Assembly: GCF_035474595.1 (NCBI RefSeq)
Contig: NZ_DATIND010000151.1
Location: 1-64,000 of the forward strand
DNA length: 64,000 nucleotides
From: Longimicrobium sp.
Lineage (GTDB): Bacteria > Gemmatimonadota > Gemmatimonadetes > Longimicrobiales > Longimicrobiaceae
Direction of reading: 5' to 3'
Positions 27,255 through 36,075 of the stretch are shown piece after piece. The notes beneath the pieces were generated by a model. The model ran no database searches, was not told the DNA's origin, and saw only the letters and a program-made list of their open reading frames with translations. Positions within the stretch are counted from its first letter, which is position 1. Each line of letters starts with the position of its first letter. The position numbers and the translations under genes are program-made.

Positions 27255-28637
27255 ATGCAGATCATCCCGCCGCCGCGCATCCTGATCGCCGACGACCAGC
27301 CGGACGTGCTGGAGGCGCTGCGCCTGCTGCTGAAGGGCGAGGGCTTCCAGATCGAGACCGCCAGCTCGCCCGCGGGGATCCTGGCGCTCGCGCGCGAGCA
27401 GGACCTGGACGTGGTGCTGATGGACCTGAACTACACCCGCGACACCACCTCCGGCCGCGAGGGGCTGGAGCTGCTGGGCGGGCTGCAGGCGCTGGACGCG
27501 ACGCTGCCGGTGGTGGTGATGACCGCGTGGGGAAGCGTGGAAAGCGCGGTGGAGGCCATGCGCCGCGGCGCGCGCGACTACGTGCAGAAGCCGTGGGACA
27601 ACGCGCAGCTGCTGGCCACGGTGAACCGCCAGGTGGAGCTGGGGCGCGCGCTGCGGCGCAGCCAGCGGCTGGAGCAGGAGAACAGCCGGCTGCGCGCCGA
27701 CGGCCTGCCGCAGATGATCGCCGGGAGCCGGGGGATGGAGGCGGTGCTGCGGCTGATGGAGCGCGTGGGGCCGTCCGAGGCCACGGTGCTGATCACCGGC
27801 GAGCACGGCACGGGCAAGGACGTGGTCGCCCGCTGGCTGCACGCCAGCAGCCCGCGCGCCCAGCGCCCGCTGGTGACGGTGAACGCCGGCGCCATTGCCG
27901 AGGGGGTGTTCGAGAGCGAGCTGTTCGGCCACGTGAAGGGGGCGTTCACCGACGCGCGCACCGACCGCGTGGGCGCCTTCGAGCTGGCGGACACGGGGAC
28001 GCTCTTCCTGGACGAGATCGGGACGATGCCGCACGCGCAGCAGGCCAAGCTCCTGCGCGTGCTGCAGACCGGCGAGTTCCAGCGCGTGGGCTCGAGCAAG
28101 ACGCGGCGGGTGGACGTGCGCGTCCTTGCCGCCACCAACCTGGACATCCGCCAGGCCGCGGCCGAGGGGCGCTTCCGCGAGGACCTGCTCTTCCGCCTGA
28201 ACACGGTGGAGATCCACCTTCCCCCGCTGCGCGAGCGGCGCGAGGACATCCCCCCGCTGGCCCGGCACTTCCTGGCGCGGCAGGCGGCGCGCTACCGCAA
28301 GGAACTCACGGGCTTCGAGCCGGACGCCATGCAGGCGCTGCTGGGGTACGCCTGGCCCGGCAACATCCGCGAGCTGGAGCACACCATCGAGCGCGCCGTT
28401 CTCCTCGCCTCGGGCCTGGCGATCGCCGCGGGCGACCTGGCGCTGCGGGCGCCCGCCGGCGCGTCGGCGGCGATGGAGGAGATGTCGCTGGAGGACGCCG
28501 AGCGGCTGCTGATCCGCAAGGCGCTGGCGCGCTACAACGGCAACGTGAGCCAGGCCGCCGACGCGCTGGGGCTGAGCCGGAGCGCGCTGTACCGCAGGCT
28601 GGAACGCTTCGGCCTGCAGGCGCAGGAAGACGCGTGA
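27255..28637 (+). CDS. NtrC-family sigma-54 response regulator
   Basis: A 460-residue transcription activator. The receiver domain (about 8-125) has Asp57 as phosphoacceptor, Thr90 and Lys112. The AAA+ domain (about 155-390) has Walker A GEHGTGKD (182-189), the sigma-54 contact loop GAFTDA (229-234) and Walker B LFLDEIG. The Fis-type helix-turn-helix lies at the C-terminus (NVSQAADALGLSRSALYRRL). The start at ATG 27255 directly precedes the receiver fold. Its stop overlaps the kinase start (GTGA), so the two are translationally coupled. Such pairs often sit beside MacA/ADOP efflux genes and could control the efflux operon at 21743; that link is inference. Confidence 0.93.
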   Translation: MQIIPPPRILIADDQPDVLEALRLLLKGEGFQIETASSPAGILALAREQDLDVVLMDLNYTRDTTSGREGLELLGGLQALDATLPVVVMTAWGSVESAVEAMRRGARDYVQKPWDNAQLLATVNRQVELGRALRRSQRLEQENSRLRADGLPQMIAGSRGMEAVLRLMERVGPSEATVLITGEHGTGKDVVARWLHASSPRAQRPLVTVNAGAIAEGVFESELFGHVKGAFTDARTDRVGAFELADTGTLFLDEIGTMPHAQQAKLLRVLQTGEFQRVGSSKTRRVDVRVLAATNLDIRQAAAEGRFREDLLFRLNTVEIHLPPLRERREDIPPLARHFLARQAARYRKELTGFEPDAMQALLGYAWPGNIRELEHTIERAVLLASGLAIAAGDLALRAPAGASAAMEEMSLEDAERLLIRKALARYNGNVSQAADALGLSRSALYRRLERFGLQAQEDA

Positions 28638-30043
28638 GCCGCCCCTCCGCGCGGCCCTGGGATGGCGCGGCGCGCGCCGCCGGAGCCGCGGCGGCCGAGG
28701 GAGCTTCGTCGGCCGCCGGGCGGCGGGAGCCGCGGCACCAGACGCAGGTGCTGCGGGGGGCGCTGCTCACCGGCCTTCCCGGCTTCGCGCTGGCGATGGC
28801 GCTGCTGTGGACGGGGACGCTCCCGGCGCCGGTGAAGTGGGCGCTGACGCTGCTGGTGGCGGGGATGTGGATCGGGCTGGCGGCGGCGCTGCGCAAGCGC
28901 GTGGTGCACCCGCTGCAGACGCTGGCCAACCAGCTGGGCGCGCTGCGTGGCGGCGACTTCGCGCTGCGGGCGCGCGGCGCGCGGGCCGACGACGCGCTGG
29001 GGCTGGTGCTGCTGGAGGCCAACGCGCTGAGCGCCACGCTGCGCGAGCAGCGCATCGGGGCGATGGAGGCCACGGCGCTGCTGCGCAAGGTGATCGAGGA
29101 AATCGACGTCGCCGTGTTCGCCTTCGACGAGCAGGTGCGGCTGCGGCTGGTGAACCGCGCTGGCGAGCGGCTGCTGGGGCGCCCGCGCGAGCGGCTGCTG
29201 GGCCTGGGCGCCGAGGAGGTGGGGCTGGCGGTGGCGCTGGAGGGGAAGGCGCTTCGCACCGTGGACCACGCCTTTCCCGGCGGGAGCGGGCGCTGGCAGA
29301 TCCGCCGCGACCCGTTCCGCCAGGGCGGGCGGCGGCACCGGCTGCTGGTGATCTCGGACCTCTCCAGCGCGCTGCGCGAGGAGGAGCGGCAGGCGTGGCA
29401 GCGGCTGATCCGGGTGCTGAGCCACGAGATCAACAACTCGCTGGCGCCCATCCAGTCCATCGCCGGCACGCTGCACAAGCTGACCGGGCGCGAGCCGCCG
29501 CCGCCCGACCTGCGCGACGACCTGCTCCGCGGGCTGGACGTGATCGGGTGCCGGGCGCGCGCGCTGGGCGACTTCATGGCCGAGTACGCGCGGCTCGCCC
29601 GCCTCCCCCCGCCCACGCTGCGGCCGATGGAGGTGGGGGATTGGGTGCGCCACGCGGCCGGGCTGGAGACGCGCGTGGCCGTGCAGGTCGCCGAGGGCGC
29701 GCCGGTGGAGATCCGCGCGGACCGCGACCAGCTGGACCAGCTGATGATCAACCTCCTCCGCAACGCCGCCGACGCCGTGCTGGAGACGGGCGGCGGGGTG
29801 CGGGTGGGATGGGGGATGCAGGGCGAGACGGTGGAGATCCGGGTGGAGGACGACGGGCCGGGGCTGCCGGAGACGGCCAACCTGTTCGTCCCCTTCTTCA
29901 CCACCAAGCCGCACGGGACGGGGATCGGCCTCGTGCTCTCGCGGCAGATCGCCGAGAACCTGGGGGGGACGCTGACGCTGCGGAACCGCACGGATGCGCG
30001 GGGATGCGTCGCCCGGCTCGTCCTCCCGGCAGGATCCACCTGA
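28634..30043 (+). CDS. NtrY-like sensor histidine kinase
   Basis: A 469-residue membrane kinase. Two transmembrane segments (about 43-61 and 67-85) enclose almost no periplasmic loop, so the signal is likely sensed in or near the membrane. A HAMP-like stretch (about 90-140) and a PAS-like region (145-245) follow. The phosphoacceptor is His264 in LSHEINNSLAPIQSI. The ATP-binding domain shows NLLRNAADAV (N box), DDGPGLP (G1), FVPFFTTKP (F box) and GTGIGLVLS (G2). The GTG start overlaps the regulator stop and has AGGAAGA upstream. It phosphorylates the coupled NtrC-type regulator. Confidence 0.93.
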   Translation: MSRPSARPWDGAARAAGAAAAEGASSAAGRREPRHQTQVLRGALLTGLPGFALAMALLWTGTLPAPVKWALTLLVAGMWIGLAAALRKRVVHPLQTLANQLGALRGGDFALRARGARADDALGLVLLEANALSATLREQRIGAMEATALLRKVIEEIDVAVFAFDEQVRLRLVNRAGERLLGRPRERLLGLGAEEVGLAVALEGKALRTVDHAFPGGSGRWQIRRDPFRQGGRRHRLLVISDLSSALREEERQAWQRLIRVLSHEINNSLAPIQSIAGTLHKLTGREPPPPDLRDDLLRGLDVIGCRARALGDFMAEYARLARLPPPTLRPMEVGDWVRHAAGLETRVAVQVAEGAPVEIRADRDQLDQLMINLLRNAADAVLETGGGVRVGWGMQGETVEIRVEDDGPGLPETANLFVPFFTTKPHGTGIGLVLSRQIAENLGGTLTLRNRTDARGCVARLVLPAGST

Positions 30044-30083
30044 TGTGGTCGGCGTGAATGGAAAGTCCCGGGCGCGACCGGTC

Positions 30084-30174
30084 ACCGGCGACTGAAGTCG
30101 CAGCAACAACTACGGGAAGCCTCGCAAACTGCGCGAGGCTGGTCCGCTCACTCCGCGGCATCGGCGCTCACGAC
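30084..30174 (+). repeat. Dispersed hairpin repeat, copy B
   Basis: Inverted relative to copy A at 10-102 and collinear with copy C at 39408. The stem-loop at 30118-30140 (AGCCTCGC/GCGAGGCT) is identical in all copies. It lies in the convergent gap between the kinase and the KS-AT gene. Confidence 0.85.
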
Positions 30175-30207
30175 CGATCTCCTGATGCCGGGTCGATGCG
30201 GCGAGGA

Positions 30208-30277
30208 TGCACGCAGAAAAACGGAGAAGCGGAGAGGGGTGGCATTCCCTCTCCGCTTCTCCGTTTCTCCGCGTGCA
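30208..30277. terminator. Large hairpin between convergent genes (repeat family copy 4)
   Basis: TGCACGCAGAAAAACGG and the following bases to about 30238 pair with CCCTCTCCGCTTCTCCG onward to TGCA at 30277. The stem is about 31 bp with a few mismatches and a 7-base loop. It starts ten bases beyond the KS-AT stop and sits between convergent operons, so it could end transcription in both directions. It lacks a U-tract, so intrinsic termination is unproven. Confidence 0.6.
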
Positions 30278-30286
30278 ACCCTTCCG

Positions 30287-32539
30287 TCAGCGGAGCTCGC
30301 CCGCGAGCGGTTCCGTCTGGGTCGGGCGGCGGAGGGCGAGGGGGTGGCCGGGGAGGACGACGCGGCGGCGGCGCTCCGCGCTCTCCTGACGGGACCAGTC
30401 CACCGCGACGCCGTACGTCCAGAGCTGGCCCAGCGCGCGGAGGACGATGGCGCGGTCGCTCCCCGGCTGGCGGCCGTGGCGCAGCGACGTGGCCACGCGC
30501 TGCGCCCCCTGCTGCCGCGCCCACGAGCCCAGCACCGCGCCCGGCCCCACTTCCAGCAGCACCGGCTCGCCGCCCAGCCCGCGCAGCGTGTCCACGCAAT
30601 CGGCGAAGCGCACGGGCGCCATCAGGTGCCGCACCCAGTAGTCGGTCGACTGCGCTTCTTCCGCCGTCAGCCATCCGCCCGTCGCGTTCGCGGCCAGCGG
30701 GATCTCGGGCGCGCGGCGCTGGATGGAGGCGAGCACCTGGACGAAGGCGTCGCGCGCGGGCTCCAGCAGCCCCGAATGGAAGGGGTGGCGCACGGCGAGC
30801 GGCATCACCAGCGCGTCCTCGCGCTCGGCGGCTTCGGTGAAGCGGGCGATGGCGTCCGCGCTCCCCGACACCACGCACGAGCGGGGGGAGTTCACCGCCG
30901 CCAGCCAGAGCGGGCCGCCCTCCGCCACCACAGCGTCCACCAGCGCCCGCGTCTCGTCCCCGGGGAGCGAGACGGCGGCCATGCTCCCGGCGACGGGCTC
31001 CAGGAGCGCGGCGCGCCGCATCACCAGCGACAGCGCGTCTTCCAGCGTGAACACGCCGGCCACGCACGCGGCCACGTACTCGCCCAGCGAGTGCCCGGCC
31101 ACCGCGCGCGGCTCGATCCCCCGCGCGCGCCAGAGCTCGGCGAGGGCGTAGCCGACCGAGAACATGGCCGGGTGCCCCCAGCGCGCGCCCTGCAGCGGAT
31201 CGCCCTCCGTGGGCCCGCCGCCGCCGCGGACCAGGGCGCGGAGGTCCCATCCCCCGCCCTGCCCGGCCGCGCTCGCCGTCGCCGGGTAGAGCACGGGCGC
31301 CATCTCCATCCCCCACTGCTCGCGCAGGACGGCGAAGCAGCGGTCCATCGCGGCGCGGAAGGCGGGCTCGGTGTCGTACAGCTCGCGCCCCATCCCCGCG
31401 TACTGCGTCCCCAGCCCCGAGAAGAGGAAGGCGACGCCCGGATCGTCGCCGCCCGCCGTGTGCGTCGCCACGCGCGAGGCGTCGCCGCTCCTGAGGAGCG
31501 AGGCGGCCTCGGCGGCGGACGAGGCGACCAGCGCGCGGCGGTGCGCGAAGGCGGTGCGGCCGCGCGCCAGGGTGAAGGTGACGTCGGCCAGCGGCGCGCC
31601 CACGCCATCCTCCAGCTGCCCCGCCATCTCCGCCGTGAGCCATTCCAGCGCTTCCGGCGTCCGCGCGGAGAGGACCAGCAGCTCCGGCCGCTCGTCCTCC
31701 GCCTCGCCCATCTCCCGCGCGGGGGCCTTCTCCATCTCCACCCGCACCACGCCGTCCGAGCAGGACGCGGCGGAGGGCGATCCGTCTCCCTCCCCGACGG
31801 AAATCACGGCACGCACGAGCTCCGCCAGCGCCGCCGCCTCGCCCGCCGTCACGGCTGGCGCGGAGGAGTCACCGTCGACGATGGACGAGGTGATGACGGC
31901 GTGCACGCGGTCGCCGTCCGCCAGGGCGTCGGAGAGGCGCTTCAGCAGGAGGACGGCGGCGCCGGCGCCCTTCTTCTCCGAGCCGCCGCATCCGCCCGAG
32001 GCGAGCGCGGGGCACGTTCCGCAGCAGCCTGAAGGAGGGAGCGCGACGCCGCCGGCCAGCGCGGCATCGCAATCCCCCACCCGCAGCGCGCCGCAGGCCT
32101 GGTGGACGGCGGAGAGCCCACGGGAGCCCGTGGAGCGGACGGTGACGGAGGGGCCGCGCAGCTTCAGGCGCGACGACACCAGCGTGGCCAGCAGGTCGCC
32201 GTCGCCCAGGACGCGGAGCGGGCCGCCGTACGCCGCGGGCGCGCCGCCTTCCGCGCCGCCGAAGACGCCCACGCGGCCGGGGAACGACGCCGCGTCGCAG
32301 CCGCCGTGCTCCAGCGCGGCCCACGCCTGCTCCAGGAAGAGCCGGTGCCCGGCGGGAAGGTGATCGGCCTGCCCCGGCGCGAAGCCGAAGAACTCGGCGT
32401 CGAACGCCCCGCCGTCCGTCTCCCCCGCCCCGCCGCCGCGGAGCGACGCGGCGAGCTCGGGCGCGCCGGGAAGCCGGAACGCCACGCCCACCACCGCGAT
32501 CCGCTCCGCCCCGCCGGGGCCGCCGCCCGTGCCGCTCAT
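30287..32539 (-). CDS. PKS-like protein: truncated inactive KS fused to an acyltransferase
   Basis: A 750-residue protein. Residues about 14-225 are the N-terminal half of a ketosynthase. At the active site the usual TACSSSL is STGSRGL, so Gly138 replaces the nucleophilic Cys. The second half, with HGTGT and the Lys/His motifs, is absent. Residues about 365-690 are a complete acyltransferase with FLFSGLGTQY, GHSLGE (Ser484) and HPFH (His588); HxFH is typical of malonyl-type enzymes. No ACP, KR or further PKS domain is present. The ATG overlaps the carbamoyltransferase stop (ATGA), so the two are coupled. It may deliver an acyl unit to a carrier in trans or act as a docking scaffold. Domain calls are secure, function unknown. 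Confidence 0.88.
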   Translation of the reverse strand: MSGTGGGPGGAERIAVVGVAFRLPGAPELAASLRGGGAGETDGGAFDAEFFGFAPGQADHLPAGHRLFLEQAWAALEHGGCDAASFPGRVGVFGGAEGGAPAAYGGPLRVLGDGDLLATLVSSRLKLRGPSVTVRSTGSRGLSAVHQACGALRVGDCDAALAGGVALPPSGCCGTCPALASGGCGGSEKKGAGAAVLLLKRLSDALADGDRVHAVITSSIVDGDSSAPAVTAGEAAALAELVRAVISVGEGDGSPSAASCSDGVVRVEMEKAPAREMGEAEDERPELLVLSARTPEALEWLTAEMAGQLEDGVGAPLADVTFTLARGRTAFAHRRALVASSAAEAASLLRSGDASRVATHTAGGDDPGVAFLFSGLGTQYAGMGRELYDTEPAFRAAMDRCFAVLREQWGMEMAPVLYPATASAAGQGGGWDLRALVRGGGGPTEGDPLQGARWGHPAMFSVGYALAELWRARGIEPRAVAGHSLGEYVAACVAGVFTLEDALSLVMRRAALLEPVAGSMAAVSLPGDETRALVDAVVAEGGPLWLAAVNSPRSCVVSGSADAIARFTEAAEREDALVMPLAVRHPFHSGLLEPARDAFVQVLASIQRRAPEIPLAANATGGWLTAEEAQSTDYWVRHLMAPVRFADCVDTLRGLGGEPVLLEVGPGAVLGSWARQQGAQRVATSLRHGRQPGSDRAIVLRALGQLWTYGVAVDWSRQESAERRRRVVLPGHPLALRRPTQTEPLAGELR

Positions 32540-34554
32540 CGCGCGGCGCCGCTGGGCCTGAGCGTCACCACGCGGCGCGACCACAGGTCCTCCATCTCCT
32601 TCAGCAGCCGGCCCACCCGCTCGTCGCCGCTGATGCCGCGCTCGGGCATCAGCTCGCCCAGCGTGCGGCGGCCGTCCGCGTCCCACAGCACGCCGAAGGC
32701 GTCGGCGGAGATGGGCGTGGCCTTCTCGCCGAAGTAGCGGTTCACGGTGCTCTCGATGAGGTACTCGCGCGCGCCGTCCACCCCGCTCTGCATCACCAGC
32801 TTGCGGGTGGAGGGGAGCGCCGGGGAGAGGCCCTGGTAGCCGGCCAGGCGCGCGTCGTCGCCCCGCTTGCGCACCACCCAGTCGCCCACGACCAGGAAGT
32901 CCAGCCCGGTGGTGAGGAAGCAGGTGACCGCCTCGTCCAGCGAGTCGACGATGGGCTCGGCGTGGTTGTTGAACGAGGTGTTCAGCAGCATGGGCACGCC
33001 GGTGTGCTCCTCGAAGGCGCCCAGCAGCCCCCAGTAGCGGGGGTTGGTGTCCTGCGCCACCGTCTGCACGCGGGCGGTGCCGTCCACGTGGGTGATGGCG
33101 CCCAGCAGCGTCCGCGCATCCTCGCGCACCTTCAGCGCGAAAGTCATGAACGGGAACTCGTCGCTCGTCTTGGGCAGCTCGAAGTAGTCGCCCGCGCGCT
33201 CCTGCCGCACCGAGGGCGCGAAGGGGCGGTACCCCTCGCGCTTCTTCACCATCGCGTTGATGCGGTCCTTGTTCTCGGCGGGGCGCGGATCGGCCAGGAT
33301 GCTGCGGTTGCCCAGCGCGCGCGGGCCGAACTCCGAGCGCCCCTGCACCCAGCCGGCCACCTGGCCCTGGGCCAGCAGCGCGGCCGTCTCGCGCTCCACG
33401 TCGGCGCTGCGCTGGAAGGTCACCAGCCCTTCCCAGCCGCGCAGTCCCTGCTCCACGCCGCCGTCGTCGGGGATCCCCGTTCCCAGGTAGACGTGCTTCA
33501 TGGCCTGGGGGTTCATCTCCACCCCCTCGTCGTGCAGCACGGCCAGCGCGGCGCCCAGCGCGTTCCCCGCGTCGTGCGCGGCGGGCTGCACCCACACCTC
33601 GTCGAACAGCCCGCTGTAGGCGATGCGGCCGTTCATGGAGCAGTTGTGCGCCACGCCGCCGGCCATGCAGAGCGAGCGCGCGCCCGTCTCGGCCTGGAAG
33701 TGGGTGAGCACGTGCATCACGATCTTCTCCAGCGCCTGCTGCAGCCCGGCCGCGAAGTCGCGGTGCGACTGGTTGAAGGGCTCGCCCTTGCGGCGCGCCT
33801 GGTGCGCCAGCCCGGCCGCCTGGGTGATGCGCAGCAGGGTGGCCAGCGAGGCCACCTCGTAGGCGCCGTCGGGAAGGAGGCGGTACGACTGCGCGAACAT
33901 GTCGGCGTAGCGCGACGCGTCGCCGTACGGCGCCAGCCCCATCACCTTGTACTCGTCGAAGCGGGTGTAGCCCACCAGCCCGATGTACTCGCGGTAGAAG
34001 AAGCCCAGCGACTGCCGCTGGGGGATCTCGCGGAGGATGGTGAGGTCGTTCCCCTCGAAGGTGCCGATGGCGCCGGAGAGGAAGTCGCCCGAGCCGTCGA
34101 TGGACACCGCCAGCCCGCGCTGGAAGCCGGAGGGGAGGAAGGCGCTGTACAGGTGCGCGCGGTGGTGGTCGATGAAGCGCAGCCGGTCGGCCACCTCCTG
34201 CCCGAACTCGCGCTGGAAGAGGCCCGACACCTGGCGGCGGCCGCTGCCCAGCGGGTGCGCGGCGTTCTCGAGCGCGCGGGCCAGGTAGTACTGGTTCACG
34301 TTGGCCTCGGAGAAGTCGACGGCGATGAGGTCGACGTCGTCGAGGGTCTTCCCGGCCTCTTCCAGGCAGCGGCGGATGGCGCGCGCGGGGAAGGCGTTGG
34401 AGTGCTTCACCCGGTTCAGGCGCTCTTCCTCGATGGCGGCCAGCACCTTTCCGTCTTCCACCAGCACCGCCGCCGCGTCGTGGTAGGCCCACCCCGGATC
34501 CATGGTTTCGAAGTCGCGGATGGGTGAGAAGCTGTGGGTACCCAGAACGAGCAT
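32536..34554 (-). CDS. O-carbamoyltransferase (NodU/CmcH/TobZ family)
   Basis: A 672-residue enzyme that makes carbamoyl-adenylate from carbamoyl phosphate and ATP and transfers the carbamoyl group to a hydroxyl. The Kae1-like domain shows EEERLNRVKH, the metal ligands His130 and His134 (DHHRAH), SIDGSGDF, GLAPYG and AGGVAHNCSMNGR. The second domain shows GRSEFGPRALGNRSIL, HVDGTARVQTV and LLNTSFN. The last 80 or so residues (from about 585) form an extra domain ending LWSRRVVTLRP that resembles a small winged helix. A good GGGAG precedes the ATG at 34554. In this cluster it most likely carbamoylates a Ser, Thr or phenolic hydroxyl of the peptide; target inferred. Confidence 0.92.
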   Translation of the reverse strand: MLVLGTHSFSPIRDFETMDPGWAYHDAAAVLVEDGKVLAAIEEERLNRVKHSNAFPARAIRRCLEEAGKTLDDVDLIAVDFSEANVNQYYLARALENAAHPLGSGRRQVSGLFQREFGQEVADRLRFIDHHRAHLYSAFLPSGFQRGLAVSIDGSGDFLSGAIGTFEGNDLTILREIPQRQSLGFFYREYIGLVGYTRFDEYKVMGLAPYGDASRYADMFAQSYRLLPDGAYEVASLATLLRITQAAGLAHQARRKGEPFNQSHRDFAAGLQQALEKIVMHVLTHFQAETGARSLCMAGGVAHNCSMNGRIAYSGLFDEVWVQPAAHDAGNALGAALAVLHDEGVEMNPQAMKHVYLGTGIPDDGGVEQGLRGWEGLVTFQRSADVERETAALLAQGQVAGWVQGRSEFGPRALGNRSILADPRPAENKDRINAMVKKREGYRPFAPSVRQERAGDYFELPKTSDEFPFMTFALKVREDARTLLGAITHVDGTARVQTVAQDTNPRYWGLLGAFEEHTGVPMLLNTSFNNHAEPIVDSLDEAVTCFLTTGLDFLVVGDWVVRKRGDDARLAGYQGLSPALPSTRKLVMQSGVDGAREYLIESTVNRYFGEKATPISADAFGVLWDADGRRTLGELMPERGISGDERVGRLLKEMEDLWSRRVVTLRPSGAAR

Positions 34555-34743
34555 GGCAGAGACTCCCTTGGTGCCGTGTGGTTTGTGCCCCCGCCGCGGT
34601 GGGCGGGGCCTTGCTGGTTGATCGCCCGCCCGGCCTCGTGCCGGGCGGATTTCCGGATCTGCATCTACAGCGAACTCATCGAGAGATGAGGCTCGGCGAC
34701 GGGTGGCGATGCCCTGCCCGCCTGGTCGGCCCTCTCCCCCCGG

Positions 34744-34774
34744 CCCCCTCCCCAAAACTGCCTGGGGGAGGGGG
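34744..34774. terminator. C/G hairpin after the second aminotransferase gene
   Basis: CCCCCTCCCC (34744-34753) pairs with GGGGAGGGGG (34765-34774) around an 11-base loop, about 50 bases beyond the aminotransferase stop. It could separate that gene from the carbamoyltransferase operon. No U-tract follows, so rate of termination is unknown. Confidence 0.45.
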
Positions 34775-34824
34775 AGAACTCAGCGTGGGGGCGGTGGTGG
34801 ATCGATTCCGCTCCCTTCTTCCCG

Positions 34825-36075
34825 TCAGACGAGCGGGACGGCGCCGATGCGGATGGTGCCGCCCAGGAGGCGGCCCAGGCGCGCGATCCCTTCCTCGATG
34901 CGCTCTACCGGCATGCTGGCGAAGCACAGGCGCATGCAGCGGGCGGCCTGGCCCGGGTCGTGGGCGCAGAAGGCCGCGCCCGGCACGAAGGCCACCTGCT
35001 CCTCGTCCACCGCGCGGCGGAGGAGCTCCACCGCGTCCTTCCCCGGCGGGAGGGTGACCCACACGAACATCCCGGCCTGCGGCACCGTCCAGCTCACGCT
35101 CTTCGGGAAGCAATGCTCCATGGCGGCCAGCATGGCGTCGCGGCGGGCGCGGTACTCGGCGCGGACGCGGGCCAGGTGCTCGGGGAGCGCGCCCGCGTCC
35201 AGGAAGGCCGAGAGGGTGCGCTGCGCCGTGGTGGTCACGTCCAGGTCGCTGCCGTGCTTCAGGATGGAGAGGATGGACACCAGCGCCTGGGGCGCCACGA
35301 TCCACCCCACGCGCACGCCGGGGGCGAAGATCTTGGAGAACGAGCCCACGTACAGCACCCACTCCGGGTCGATGGCCCGCAGCGCCGGCAGCGCCGCGTC
35401 GTCGTAGCGCAGGAAGCCGTACGCGTCGTCCTCCACCAGCGGCACCTCCCAGCGCCGGGCCAGCTCCGCCAGGCGGACGCGGCGCTCCAGGCTCATCGAC
35501 ACGCCCAGCGGGTTGTGCCCGTCGGGGATCACGTAGACGAAGGCCGGCCGCGCGCCCGCCTCCAGCATCGCCTCCAGCGCGTCGACGTCGATCCCCTCGG
35601 CGTCGGAGGGGACGGTGAGGATCTGGGGGCTCTGCGGGCGCACGGCGGCGTGGATCCCGTCGTACACGGCGGCCTCGACCGCCACCTGGCCGCCCTGCTC
35701 CAGCAGCAGGCGGGCGAGCAGGCTCATCCCCTGCTGCGCGCCGGTGGTGAGGAAGACCTGCTCCTCGGTGCAGTCCACGCCGCGCTCGGCCATCATCTCC
35801 ACGATCTGCCGCTTCAGCGCCGCGTGCGGAACGCCGTACTGCAGCGGGAGGGCGCCGCCGTCCAGCACGCGGCGGGTGGCCTGCACGTACGCCTCGCCGG
35901 GAAGGAGCTCGGCGGCGGGCATGCCCAGCGCGAAGGAGAGCAGCCCCGGGCGCGTGAGCATGGGCAGGATCTCGCGCAGCGCCGACGGCGCGATGGTGCG
36001 CGCCCAGCCCGCCAGCGAGCCCTCGATGCCGGGGCCGGGCGCGGCACCGGGGTTCGGTGCCAGGGTGTCCGTCAT
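34825..36075 (-). CDS. Second HpgT-like PLP aminotransferase
   Basis: A 416-residue fold-type I aminotransferase, clearly paralogous to the protein at 18978-20183. Shared motifs are FALGMPAAELLP, TTGAQQGMSLLARLLLE, IPDGHNP, EDDAYGF and SFSKIFAPGVRVGW with Lys248. AGGAGA and AGGA precede the ATG at 36075. Two copies in one cluster suggest different substrates, for example Hpg formation and supply of an unusual amino acid for one of the unreadable modules, or simple redundancy. Family certain, substrate unknown. Confidence 0.88.
   Translation of the reverse strand: MTDTLAPNPGAAPGPGIEGSLAGWARTIAPSALREILPMLTRPGLLSFALGMPAAELLPGEAYVQATRRVLDGGALPLQYGVPHAALKRQIVEMMAERGVDCTEEQVFLTTGAQQGMSLLARLLLEQGGQVAVEAAVYDGIHAAVRPQSPQILTVPSDAEGIDVDALEAMLEAGARPAFVYVIPDGHNPLGVSMSLERRVRLAELARRWEVPLVEDDAYGFLRYDDAALPALRAIDPEWVLYVGSFSKIFAPGVRVGWIVAPQALVSILSILKHGSDLDVTTTAQRTLSAFLDAGALPEHLARVRAEYRARRDAMLAAMEHCFPKSVSWTVPQAGMFVWVTLPPGKDAVELLRRAVDEEQVAFVPGAAFCAHDPGQAARCMRLCFASMPVERIEEGIARLGRLLGGTIRIGAVPLV

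Noticed and set aside
30287-32539. A functional PKS elongation module
   Set aside because: The KS lacks the catalytic Cys and its whole C-terminal half, and no ACP is present.
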